Assembly (NCBI GenBank): GCA_037783545.1
Contig: JBBELK010000052.1
Location: 1,736,001-1,800,000, forward strand
Length of the DNA: 64,000 nucleotides
Source of the DNA: Henricia sp. BOLD:AAB3569
Taxonomy: Eukaryota > Echinodermata > Asteroidea > Spinulosida > Echinasteridae
Direction of reading: 5' to 3'
The notes under the pieces were generated by a model, which was given only the letters and a program-made list of their open reading frames with translations, was not told where the DNA came from and did not search any database. Shown here in pieces: positions 34,587 through 46,396 of this stretch (its first letter is position 1; every line of letters starts with the position of its first letter). Both the position numbers and the translations under genes were made by a program.

Positions 34587-34761
34587 CTAGTGAAAATCTC
34601 TCACACTAAAAAATAGTGTTGAATCAACACTTTCATTGGTGTGAACAGTGAATTTTCAAATGCTAAATTCAATATTTATCCCGGTAATATTTAATAATTT
34701 TTACTCGCCATATTCATAAAAATTAATTTTTATACACTTGTTCATTTTGGAAAGGTTATGT

Positions 34762-35110
34762 TTTAAAGGAGTTGTCAAGATTTTTTCCAGAAAATGGATG
34801 TTGATCTAACATAACAATCTTATAAAATACCTTCCCAAAATACTATCCATGGGAAGAAAATACAATCTGCAATCTCCAATTTGGATGTGGAAGTAAAAAG
34901 GTTGGTGTAATCAGTGCACTGCTTTATGCAACCAGATAAATCAGTTTACAAAACATTGTTTTTTGACGATATCCTCTAAAATAATACGGAATGCGAGTGC
35001 AAAATGTCTGAATGGTAATGAGAAAAATATGAAAAATGATGTATCAAAATCTCAACACCCATGGGAAAAATGGGGGTGAGTAAAAATGTGATATTGACAC
35101 GCTCCTTCAA
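34762..35110. mobile_element. MITE, TTTAAAGGAG family
   Basis: Ends TTTAAAGGAGTTGTCAAG and ATTGACACGCTCCTTCAA. Close to 4412-4814 by shared TCCATGGGAAGAAAA and GGTTGGTGTAATCA blocks. Confidence 0.75.
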
Positions 35111-36028
35111 CTGGTACTGTTAATAATGTATTCTCGACAGTACAGGTATATGTAGCTTAACAGAAAAATAAATTTTTCCTTCGTGGAAATTTTTTTTTTT
35201 TTTGATACAAACCTCTGTACATGTATAAACATTTGTGGCAATGTGTACACGGTGTTGTCATTTTCACAGATTTCATGATATACTCACATGCACTTTTATT
35301 TTTCATAAAAACCAATTTCATGAAAATCTTGTGGAGTATTGTTACACTGCAAGTTTCAATATAGTCCCGTTTGTCTAAGATCTGGTTTTGCGTGTGGAAA
35401 CAATGTGACTTGTCACTACGAAATGAGCATAAAGTCGGAATTTTCAAAAATTTGATATTGGTATTTTTGAATTCAGCAGAAAAAGAGCTTTCCAATGGTA
35501 TATTACACATAATGTAAAACTATTCCCCCAACGCGACACAGCTTGGAGAAGTGGTAGTGTTCAAACAACTCCTACAAAATCTTCAAACAAAATTTCTTAC
35601 GAATTACCAAGAAAGCTATCGTCAACATTGGTCTGAAAATTATGTTTTTAATGGTTGAATGACGCTAAGAATTTGTAATCAAATAGAATAAGAGTTACTC
35701 TTTCCAAATATTACAAAACCCTAAAATTGACGGCCCTTCAATTTTTGACTTTGAACCGTCGTTAAAGAAAATAGCGGAGTGCGACTTTATGCTAATTTTG
35801 TCGTGACAGATCACAAATGAATAAAACTATAATGTAGGTCACAAGAATAATATTTTTTTCTCACAATTTTAGACTTGTATGTAAAGTACATGTATTGTTG
35901 TGTAAAAAAATGAAATGTCTGTTTCCCCTATAGGAAACGTCTACAACTTTGTGGTGCTAAATTAGGATCTCGCACTCGACCCTCGTTAAAGAGGTCCTTG
36001 AGACTTTATAGATTACCTTGTATTGTTA

Positions 36029-36450
36029 GGTTTCACTTGGCTTGACAACTGTTGCTATCCGCCATTACTGTGTCCATACTATGGCACGCCAAAGCGAACA
36101 ATAATTCAACACTGTGGTCATTTAATGTTTCCACTTTGGCGTGCCATACGCGTGATGTCAACAACTATCATATCCGCCATTACTGTGTCCATACTAATAA
36201 TTCAACACTGATATTTTTGCCATCAACCCTGAAAAGCAAGTCTTAACAGTTTAAAAAACTTGCCAAAAAAGCACGGTATGCAAGTTTCAAACAGTCTATC
36301 AACATTTAAGTCTTTTTTTTTCTTGCGCAACATTTGCGAAAATATGCGTCAACATTAAATTATCAGAGTTGAATTATTTTTCGCTTTGGCGTGCCATAGT
36401 ATAGACACAGTAATGGCGGATAGCAACCGGTTGTCAAGCCAAGTGAAACC
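36029..36450. mobile_element. 422 bp MITE with about 80-bp terminal inverted repeats
   Basis: Left GGTTTCACTTGGCTTGACAA, right TTGTCAAGCCAAGTGAAACC; arms 36029-36109 and 36368-36450. A third partial arm (CTTTGGCGTGCCATACG ... CCGCCATTACTGTGTCCATA) lies at about 36134-36195, suggesting internal rearrangement. Confidence 0.85.
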
Positions 36451-39099
36451 CAAGAATTATCAGGAATGAAAACAATGTATAAACAGTGCTCTTAAATATC
36501 AAGATGTATGCAAAACGGTTGTACGTATATAGTGCATGTGTAGATGCAAGTTTACTTGTGGGATTTTCCTACAGTTAGCATGCTCTGTACAAGTGGCTGC
36601 TTTTTTTTTTTTTTAAACCTAAGCGTAATTTCGAGACGCGCGGCTTTACAGGTGAATTTCTGCTAACGGATCCGCAGGTATTTTATGGAGATCGTAACTG
36701 TATTTGATCATAATTTGTTGAAGATGAGAGATGCTGCAATGGCCATTTTAAAGCATGTGCATGCGTAAGTACTTCGCCACTGTGAAATGGCGCGCCTTTT
36801 TAACTAATTACGCTTTGGGTGAATTCACATCGAGTCTTTGCGCGCGTAATCATGTATGAAATTTGGAGTGAAACGACGCGCCGAAAACCAGAGAGTCAAC
36901 TTTGGCAGAAAGTATTCTAAGGATTTTTTGGTTTTTAATACGTCGTTTTATTCAAAACTTCCTCTACACCACTTTTTGGTTGGTCGGACCAACAGCCCGA
37001 TCACCTATTACTTCTATTCAATTTCTTTGTCTTTTTTTCCCCCACTTTAACGATCCCAGAGCTTTTTTTTTTTTTAAAACGGTTAAAGATATCAACATGA
37101 AACTTGGTACGAGTATCAACCCCATCACAAGGTGTGCATGTGTGATGTCACGATTACGTCATCATATTACAAAACAATCTCATCTCAAGAACCGCGATAA
37201 TATTTGAATAATTGTTTCACAGCATGATACAGGACCCCGACTTTGTGACCTCAACTTCCGGTCAAAACCGGAAGTTAATTGACATTTTTAGTGATTTTAA
37301 TGCAAATATGAGGCAATGTTGTTGCGAATTTGACCACAAAATGTTCTACACTTTATATGACTATAAAAATGATCATGTCATCACATGCACAGTAATTATG
37401 TAAAATGATTTCAAATTATACGAAATTCTACAGTTCAATTGTTTAAACAAATCTCAAGAACTACAACAAATATTTGATAGTATTTCGCCACATGTAAAAA
37501 CCTAACACAATGTTGAACATTTTGGGATAAAATTAGGACATCATGATGGCGTCATGTATTAATTTAGCCCGATCACCTAGCGTTTGTCCAGAGACAAACG
37601 TCATTTCTCTAGTTCTAAAATTGATGCGCGTCGTATTTACGATCCAAAAAGCTGTGCGAATCCCCCTTAAACATCACCGTGAAGTTGGCCCCAGATCTCG
37701 GCCTATGTGCTCTATTCCCGTAAAAATTACAACAACAAAAGTTACCGTTTAAACACCGTATTGAGGTATTTTTCCCTCGGCACAATGAACTATCAGACGT
37801 TTGTGTTAAACTTATACATGTATTTATCGCAATGCAAGTCGTGTAGCTCGGAAGAATATGTAACAGTAATCATGTGTAACTAAATTTTTTGATATAAATA
37901 TTTGTCATTGGCTTTTTTATCTTAAGGTTCGGTTTGTACGTATTTATGCCCCAGCTTCGAATTGCATTAAATATTAACAATATATATTTTTGTTAATGTT
38001 TTTTTTCATACTGTACCATATGTTAAACGTGGGTAATAAAAATCACTAATTAAATAAATCTGCATAATTTGATCACACAATGAATAAATGTATACAGTTA
38101 TATCGTTGTAGGTTTTAATCAAGTGTACAGGAAAATACATGTGATTGTCTTGAGAACCACATTTATTAGCACAATGTATTGTGTGAATCGCAGCATTTTG
38201 TGATACATGTACATGTATAATCTCATCACTGTAACTTTGCGTGTAAATTGTCAATAAATTGCTTGGTATCACGATGTACATGTGGAATTCGTCATGATTG
38301 TGGTCACAATTTTTTTTGTTAAAGTCAATAGAATGTTCATCATGACATGTCTTACACAAACGCAAGCATTTCTTCCTCTCCCCCTCCAGGAACCCAAAAT
38401 AAATCCCAAGTACCGTAAAATTATCTGTATAAGGCGCACCTCCAATTGATCACGTAGAAAAAAAATGCTACTGCGTATTAAACGCACGCGCTGTAACATG
38501 TTACAATGCTCGAAATTTGTTCGAAATACGGCGCAGCCGATGCGCGTTACAAAAAAATACGCTCAAAATTCTGATGCACGTGGCGATTTGTAGGAAGTGA
38601 GTCATTTGAATGTGATCAATAGACAGCTGGTATATAAGGCGCAGGCGTACCCATGTATAAGGCGCACCTCCAACTTTTAATTGTGTGCTGTGGTAAAAAA
38701 AAAAAGTGCACCTTATACACAGATTTTTAAACAATACGTGCCTTTACGGTTCCCCCACAATTCACTGCGCGCGGTACATGGTGCAGTGCATGATGGGATA
38801 CAAATCTAGTCCACTTTATTTCCCTTGGCTTAACGGTTTACCGTCAGTCATCTCAATTATTCTACCCTTGGCCCTAGACGCCGATATAATCCCAAAACTG
38901 ATAGACATGTACAGTTGGTTGAATCTGTATCTGAGCTCCATATACTAGCAGCGAACATTTTGTGTCAAAAAGAAACTTGACTTTCCCTTTTCTCCACTTA
39001 TATTTTTCTCCAGTCGAGTCGGGCGCATTTCTTTTACATTCTGAGTTTATAGTATTTGTAACAGTTTACCAATCATGTTATTTTGTATACTATCTTTAT
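36451..39099. other. Intergenic, mostly unassigned
   Basis: No gene recognised. 38425-38725 carries repeated TATAAGGCGCACC and an inverted GGTGCACTTTTT/AAGTGCACCTTATAC arrangement, a probable MITE. The remainder shows no clear feature. Confidence 0.5.
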
Positions 39100-39850
39100 A
39101 CGTAAAATTCGGCGCAAATTTCGGCCAAGGGCAGTGGCGCTGTGGTATAGTGAGAAGAACCTCGATGCCTGAGGACCCCCTTCGGTTCCTAACGGCCCCC
39201 TTGGAATGATACAGTTCTGAAAAAAATGACTGGTAGGACTACCTTAAGTTCCGACTGGTACCTTAAGTATTTAAAATTCGGCCAACCGTATAGTGGCGCT
39301 GTGGTATGAGCGGAACTTCGAGGCCCGAGGACCCTCACAGCCCCTTGGAGTGATCATGTTTTTAAAAAATTACTAAGTTCGGACTGTTACCTTAAGTATT
39401 TAAAATTCGGCACAAATTTCGGCCGACGGCACTGTCGCTGTGGTAGTGAGCGGAACTCCGAAGCGTGAGGACCCCCGTTCGGTTCCTACAGACTGGTACC
39501 TTGAGTATTTAAATTTTGGCGCAACTTTCGTCCAAGGGGAGTGTCGCTTTGGCAGTGAGCGGAGCTCCGAGGCCTGATGACCCACGTTCGGTTCCTCACA
39601 GCCCTTGGAATGATCAAGTTTTGGAAAAATTTACTAAGTCCGGACTGGTACCTTAAGTGTTTAAAATACGGCGCTAATTTCTGCTGGCAGTACTGGCGCT
39701 GTAGTAGTGAGCAGAACTCCGAGGCCTGATGTCCCCGGTTCGTTTCCTCACAGAATTTTTAAAAAATGACTAAGTCCGGACTGGTACCTTAAGTATATAA
39801 TATTCGGCGCAAGATTCGTCCATCGCTAGTGGTGCTGTTGCTAAGTGCGG
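39100..39850. repeat. Degenerate tandem array, 110-160 bp period
   Basis: Six units begin with TTTAAAATTCGGCGCAAATT-like sequence at about 39106, 39266, 39393, 39504, 39652 and 39790, each followed by GGCGCTGTGGTAGTGAGCGG, ACTCCGAGGCCTGAGGACCC and CCGGACTGGTACCTTAAG. Strongly diverged; non-coding in all frames. Confidence 0.85.
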
Positions 39851-41160
39851 AACTAATTAGTTACCTTTGATGGAGGAATTTGCACTTGCTGTCTAATACT
39901 ACGCTACAGACAATTTGGACAAATTATTCACAATTTATTTGCAATAAAACCACGGTAACAATTTAAATTGACTTTTTCCTTCAAACTCTTGCAACTAATG
40001 GTGTCAGTCTTTAAAATTGTTTGCAGTATACACTCCCCTTATAATGCCTCCCTTGTGAATAACACTTTCTGAGGTTATTTTTAAACATTTAGGTTCAACT
40101 TAAAGTTGCATTGCCCGTGTTTCGGTGAAAGGATTAAAAAAATTAATTTACACAAACGAACGAATTTAGAAAGCGTGTCTCTGTAACGAAAAATATCAAA
40201 AACTTAAATTTCCGACGTCGGGAATTGGAGATACAAGCCTTTTTCTTGAAACGTGCTTCACATGTTGTACATGTGCGCGTACGGTCATATGTACATAGTA
40301 TGTGTACAATGTACACATGTACGCGCACATGTACATTTATGTCAAAACCCTTTAATCATTTCTGGTTTTTAATCGACTGGCATTAATCCTTGACGGATTT
40401 TTACGTTCTTGGTACCAAATGAAAGCTGATAACTTTTTCTATTCTAGAAAAATACCTATTTAACTTTAAAAAAACAATTGTACGCCCAAATCGGCCCAAA
40501 CACGGGCAGTGCAACTTTAATTGGATTCGACTAAATCGTGCATGGCTAGTACAAATTAGTTTGTGCCTGTAATGCACAAACGGCTTTTCAGTGCTGCGGC
40601 ATTTAACATTAAGCAAAAGAAAATATAAACTCAATTGCACAAAGCTGGAATTTTGAAGAATTCTAAACGAAAAACTGCACTGACATGCATTAAACTCCAT
40701 AAACCAAAAACTAGACACGATAATGCAATGTTGAAATTATGGTATTTTATTTATTTGGTATTTCGAAGGAGACATTTCTTTGTGAGTTACAACTTTGTGA
40801 TTCGATTCCATTATATTATCCTTATTTCGCTCTATTACCCATTAATTTACTGTAAACAAATTAATAAATGAATAAATAGAACAATAGACCCTTTGCACTA
40901 GCCTTTTGTTAAGGCTGTGCTTTACAAGCGCCAGTATACCGCCCTCACAGTGCTCGCGCCATCGATGCGCCTGTATAGCGCCCTCTTCCCGGTGAGCTGA
41001 AACCACAAAAAAAATACACCAGCCACTAGACTTGACCAAGTCCGACTTCGAATAATTTGTAATGTTGGCGCAAGAGGGCGCGCTACTGAGGAAAGGCGCA
41101 AAAGCGGCACAGAGCCGTTTTACAGAAACAAACAAAACCGCGTCTTTGCCAAAGACTACC

Positions 41161-41300
41161 TCTGCACCGGTGCCTCGACAGGGGGCAGGTTTTCATATTT
41201 AAATGATGTGACAATAGATGCACAAATTGCCTACTTGTGCACGACACACAGTGACAATGTGACTTCCCCCGTCATGGCCGCCCGTGCAAAAGCTCTATAT
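41161..41300. mobile_element. Short MITE, GCCATGACAGGGGGC family
   Basis: Left CTCTGCACCGGTGCCTCGAC then AGGGGGC; right CCCCGTCATGGCCGCCCGTG then CAAAAGCTCTAT. Interior TATTTAAATGATGTGACAAT shared with 48340-48375. Confidence 0.65.
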
Positions 41301-41735
41301 AGCTAAGTTTTAAACATGCCCACTTTTGCTTGTGACCAATCCCTATGATTACATGCAAATTAAAACCTATAATAAAAAAAAACAACTACACACTGCTAAT
41401 TAAAAATGACCACTTGAGTGGTCAAAATAATAACATAAAAACTCTGACAGGTTTCCACAGACTCACACACCGTGCGATACTTTCCAGGATGTTCTCCGTA
41501 ATAAAAGCACCACAAAATAATAACGGGGAACACAGGTGACCTTGTATTGCAACAATCAATTGAAAGGAATGAGTAGCGCACACAATTTACAATGAATGTT
41601 ATGCTTTTATTTGGTCGTGTCAAATTAGCTGGGAAACAGTTCACTGGTTTTTGTGTCGACCAGAGTTTATTGTAGTCGAGTCCATCACAAGTCCACCACA
41701 AGTCTCTGGGTCTTAATTCCAGTCGGAAGCTATTC

Positions 41736-41802
41736 AAAAAAAAAGCCTAATTTGTTGGAGTTCATTTGACAAATGAACTCCAACAAATTAGGCTTTTTTT
41801 TT
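41736..41802. repeat. Perfect 32-bp-arm hairpin
   Basis: 41736-41767 and 41771-41802 are exact reverse complements (AAAAAAAAAGCCTAATTTGT ... TTCATTT, loop GAC). Lies 27 bp left of the second Harbinger-like MITE. Confidence 0.95.
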
Positions 41803-41829
41803 GGCGTGTTCATCCTTTCCTTTTTGTTA

Positions 41830-42375
41830 GGCCCGCTTCAAACGTCGCGCTTATGCCGTGTCGAAATAAATTCAACTTGGCACGACGTTGGTACGACGTT
41901 AGCACAGCAGGGGCTTCAAACGTCGAACTTAATTGCAAACTCCCAGTCGAGCTTAAATACATCCAATATGGCGGATGAGTATTGTGCACGTCATGGACGT
42001 TGTGCACGTGCGTTTTCCATTCTGTCCATTGTACGTCGCCATTTTATTATTTTGATGCACTTGTTTGTTGGTTATTTCTTTACTCACATACGCGCTGCGA
42101 GCATGCGCATTCCTAGTCGGAACAAAATTGCGGACCAACTTCGAACTGGAATTAAATTCGACACGGCAGAAGCACGACGTTTGAAGCCAAGCCGTGCTTG
42201 TGCCGCACTAAATTGAGTTAGCACGGCAGACCCTGTCGAGCTAAAATCTTCTGCCGTGTCGAACTCATTTTGCCGAGCCAAATGGCTTCAAACGTCGTGT
42301 TTGTGCCGTGTCGAATTTAAAAAATCAAGTTAAATTTAATTCGACATGGCATAAGCGCGACGTTTGAAGCGGGCC
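41830..42375. mobile_element. 546 bp Harbinger-like MITE, copy 2
   Basis: Same ends and orientation as 27596-28142, again flanked by TTA (41827-41829, 42376-42378). Largely collinear with copy 1 with scattered substitutions, so both derive from one source. Its 147-codon frame has no domain and is not preserved in copy 1. Confidence 0.85.
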
Positions 42376-42483
42376 TTACTGGACTTGTAGAATACTCGAC
42401 TACAACCCTGGTGTCGACCCAGCAACCTTGGCAACACACAAAGGACAATTTTGTTTAACTTCAGTGCTTATATATTACACACA

Positions 42484-42656
42484 ATAGACTACTAAAAAGT
42501 GAAAACGCCACCCTCTGTTTGTTGGCATGGTCATTGGGTCTACACTAAAAACCAGTGAACCTTTTCCCTGCACTTTAGCAATGGACGTTTCAGATTACCA
42601 GCGAATGCTCAGACCCAATTACCATGGCAACTGACGTCACACTTTAGTAGTCTATT
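42484..42656. mobile_element. Short foldback, ATAGACTACTAAA ends
   Basis: Left ATAGACTACTAAAAAGTG, right CACTTTAGTAGTCTAT; inner pairs TGGTCATTGGGTCT/AGACCCAATTACCA. 173 bp. Confidence 0.75.
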
Positions 42657-43853
42657 ATATGGAAAGCATTCAAGTCATCCTCGCATGTACCATTGATTCA
42701 TGTATTATAATTGCAAAACCTAGTCAGACAATTTAAACCCAGCCTTTTTTCATAGTCTTTGGAAAGCACTGAAAATATGGAGTTAATAAAATAAATCCTT
42801 CACGGGCAAACAGTAATTGAAACCATGTTTAGCATACAATGCCCATTATTTTGAGAGGTAAGAAAAACCTCAAATTTTTCCAAGAGACGACAAAGACACA
42901 TGTACTGTTTGACCTCTTAAAATAAATCTCTATTTTCTTTGAGTTTGAGCATGTGTAAAATAAATATATAGAAAATTGTGTTTCACAAAAAATGAATGTG
43001 GCCATTAAAATTGTTTGAACAACTTTGGAAACAAACTCTGAAGCAAAGAAATTGCGCGCATACAAAGACACACTTAATTTAAAATTCCTGAGAAAAACCT
43101 GAGAGTACCCAAGATGCCAGTAGGCCTATAGCTATATATTGGCATCATGACTAAAGGCTCTCACACACACGGAAAAATCTTGGGCGCGAGCAGAAGGAGC
43201 TTCACGAGTTGGTGAATTCGGGAAACTCTGAAAAACTCGTGGGACAACTCGGAATGATTTGTGTAAAGCGGGCCTCCCACTGTGCGATTTTTTTCCACGA
43301 ATTTCCTACGAATAAACCTCATCGACGTTCTCAATGCATTATGGGATTGGATGACAAAATTGCCCGGCCAAATGTGCATAAACCTATGAGGCGGACACCA
43401 ACTAGGCAACGTTTTTACTCATTTTCACGAAAACCAAAAAGAGTTCAAGAATCAACCTCCCACCACTTTATCTTTGACACATATCAAACATACCGACAAA
43501 CATGTCCCGAAACAGAAATGTTGCAAATGCGAGAAATCATCGGGGATTCCCTTCGTATCGGTAGTCCGAGTACCACGCTCGCAGCTCGGTATGCATATGC
43601 ACTATGCAACACACGCCGTATCGGCAATTGTGCTGCGAGTCCGTCTTCGCCCACGGACTCGCAGTGCCGATCTCATCTTTTTAATCTGTGCTACTCTTTA
43701 ATTAGTAATTCATGTATAATGCACATATCGGTCATTACCCCCAAAATCCAGGACCACTGGTCATTTAACATGGTTTTTAAGAAATGACTCGTTCATAGTC
43801 ATCACTCTTCTTAGAATAAAGGAAACCAAGGCATGACTCCAATTTAGCTTTCT
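42657..43853. other. Intergenic, unassigned
   Basis: Contains a 192-codon plus-strand frame (43209-43787) with no recognisable domain, a poor initiation context and no splice or homology support. I see no other structure. Confidence 0.4.
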
Positions 43854-44369
43854 TAAAGGCCCAGTGGATCATTTGCAATGACCCCAAAAAGTTATCAACG
43901 AGTTTACAGGGGAAAGTTCTGAAAGTAAAGATTGAATTAATAGCAACTATCCAATAAAAGGTTTTCGCTCAAAATGATATAATTTTACCAGAAAATAATC
44001 CGTAAAGATGAAATTATTTAGATCGTTTGCAAACGATTTACTTTTTTTTGGTTCGCATCTACGCGGTCCAAAATGCATGGGCGCTGTGTACTGCGTGTGC
44101 GTGTTCCAACGCGATGCATTTTTATGCAGTATGTACATGTGCGCCACAGAGTGCATGACGCAAGCCACATAGTACCCGATCAACTGAGAACGAATATTTG
44201 AAACACCCCGCCAAGACCAGGAAAATGCATATGGATTTTCATGGTTTTTTTAAACGTGGTACATTTGACAAAGCTGAAATTTCTTAGGATGAGTTTGTTG
44301 ATGTCTTTCTTTTGATTTATAATGGTTTTATTCGCAGAATCGCTCAGAAATCATATACAGGGCCTTTAA
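43854..44369. mobile_element. MITE, TTAAAGGCCC family, compact copy
   Basis: Left TTAAAGGCCCAGTGGATCAT, right ATACAGGGCCTTTAA. Serves as the ungrown reference for 5294-6115: it has only single TACATGT motifs where that copy has arrays. Confidence 0.75.
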
Positions 44370-44650
44370 GTATTTCCTATCTAAGACTGTTGAGCAGTCC
44401 AGCCATTCAATTCAGATACAATGTAATTCAACGCGCTCAATCAGTATTCTTCAATCTCCTTGGTTCACAAATAACAAATAAATAACAAATAAGTTCAGTA
44501 ATCAATGTATACAAAAATTGTTGTTGAATAAAGTTGCAGTTTACACGTTTCTCAACTAAAGAAGTGTGTATTGTCTATGTATATACCAACTAAACCCAAC
44601 ACCATCAGACATGGAGTTAATGCAGCCTTTTGCACGGAATCAGATGACAT

Positions 44651-44957
44651 AAGGCGCGTTCACACTATCGCGGAAAATTCACACTTTCGCGCTGCGCTCA
44701 CTGCATTGCATGAGCTCCCAATCGCCGATCTTTCCAAAATAGAAAATTCCACTCTGGTAACTTGGGGCTTCTCTGCTACCTCACTGGCTGCGCGTTGGAA
44801 AGGTCAGCGCACCGCGGTCAAAGTTCAACAAATTTGAACTTTGACCCAGCTCAAAACGTTTTGCGCGTCGCAATAGGCCGCGCACAAGCGGCAAACCAGT
44901 TTGTGTACAAACCAATGGAACAGTGTGATTTTTCCGAGATAGTGTGAACTCCCCTTC
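44651..44957. mobile_element. MITE, GTTCACACTATCGCGGAAAA ends
   Basis: Left AAGGCGCGTTCACACTATCG, right GATAGTGTGAACTCCCCTTC. Inner inverted pair around CAAAGTTCAACAAATTTGAA. Directly abuts the next element. Confidence 0.8.
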
Positions 44958-45066
44958 AGGCTGGATCCGAATTAGTGGCTTTGGCTGTTGCTATGCCGTT
45001 TCTAAGGAGTGTCATTATCCGCCCATAGCAACAGCCATAGCCAATGCCACTAATTCGGATTCAGCC
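44958..45066. mobile_element. 109-bp foldback, AGGCTGGATCCGAATTAGTG
   Basis: Arms AGGCTGGATCCGAATTAGTG and CACTAATTCGGATTCAGCCT continue through GGCTGTTGCTATG; loop under 30 bp. Confidence 0.85.
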
Positions 45067-45087
45067 TAACCTAACCGAAGGCGTTCG

Positions 45088-45119
45088 CAGTTATTATTAT
45101 TATTATTATTATTATTATT
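45088..45119. repeat. TTA trinucleotide microsatellite
   Basis: About ten uninterrupted TTA/ATT units. Confidence 0.95.
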
Positions 45120-45268
45120 TATTTCTGGTACTGAAACCAAGGATTGAATGTTAGTGCGCATTTGTGTTGCCAGGATGACAGTTGACTCCAAAAAGGACTA
45201 GGATTAAGGGGAAAGTTTCAATTTCATTTTATATCACTATTACGGTATATATCAATATTTCACTAAAT

Positions 45269-45534
45269 GTACCGTTAGGGCGACACTAAGAGAACCATTT
45301 CTGAAATGACCACCAAATTATCGGTAACGATTTCATTAACGAACACTAACTTATTCTACCTAAAATGGTTTGTAACCTAATAAAAATGGTTTGTAACCTA
45401 ATAAAAATGGTTTTCGACCTAAAAAAACAGGTTTTTTGACCTCATTAACGTTAGGAGGAAATCCATATTTCTTCCTAAGACTCGATGTCCCCCTAATACA
45501 CTTTTTTACACCTAAATTGTCGCCCTAACCGTAC
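45269..45534. mobile_element. MITE, GTTAGGGCGACA ends
   Basis: Left GTACCGTTAGGGCGACA, right TGTCGCCCTAACCGTAC. Interior carries AAAAATGGTTTGTAACCTAA repeats. Related pieces at 11050-11350. Confidence 0.8.
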
Positions 45535-46396
45535 TTTTAGAAAAATATATATTACATTTTATATCACTATTACATCATGCATATTAACATTTAAAAAAAA
45601 TTAAATAAGTACATGTGTACACATTTTAAGGAAACAAATTCCATACACAATCGCGAGTTGAGACTGCAATAACGTTTTCAAAATCCGAAGTGTTTTCAAA
45701 GAAAGACCAACATTTGTTTCACTGCTAAAATCAAGTTTCTTCATCAAATGATGGGGGGGGGGGGGGGGGGGGGGGTGGACAATTGATAGGTGCATACATC
45801 TTTTCAGGTGTAGTGCGTGAAACAGGCCCCTACTCATTTGTGTTTGTAAAATACACTTATTAATTAATTAAATTTAATTAAAATTTTGCACAACAAAATG
45901 ATGGCTCAATGTAACCCCCCCCCAAAAATGTTACATGTATATTGCCATGTTTCTTTTTTAATAAATATATTTTAGACCTAATTACTAATTGGAACAATTT
46001 CAGTATTTTAAAATATAAGCAATGATTAGTCTTGCAACCCCTTTCAGTGCAACAGACAAACGGTATTCGGTATGGTGTCTTAACACCATGAAAATGAAAT
46101 AACTAAATACGAGCGAGATTTTTCTCGCAACCTGTACAGAGTTAATGTTTTGTAAACACACAAGTGATGGTTGTGTTTGAACAGGGAATGTTTGACATTG
46201 GCAACCAGCGTTGCAGTCAAAACCAGACAGTCCAAGACCAAGACCATGGCCGACATTCCGAGTCTTGGAACAAGACCAGTGGCAGATTGGAATCGTCTTA
46301 GCCAGTCTTGTTCACTAGTCCAGGACCAGTCATTTATAGCTGACTGTCCAAACTTAGCCCATCTTAGCTTATTCACAAGTTTAAGGCTACTGCAAC

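Larger units (their letters stand above)
30851..36028. other. Intergenic, repeat-derived
   Basis: No gene recognised. Holds an inverted pair around TGTCGGCATAGT (about 31038-31140), a GCCGGCC-edged region (31608-31980), a GGGGTCACAC-ended region (about 32344-32831), a composite of GCCATGACAGGG and GACTTGCCC elements (33580-34240), and elements listed separately. 32880-33560 and 35160-35960 are AT-rich with nothing recognisable. Confidence 0.5.

Noticed and set aside
41773-42216. 147-codon frame
   Set aside because: Lies in the Harbinger-like MITE and is not preserved in the sister copy at 27596.
43209-43787. 192-codon frame
   Set aside because: No domain, no signal peptide, Arg/Ser/His-rich composition of random AT/GC mix, no splice partners.
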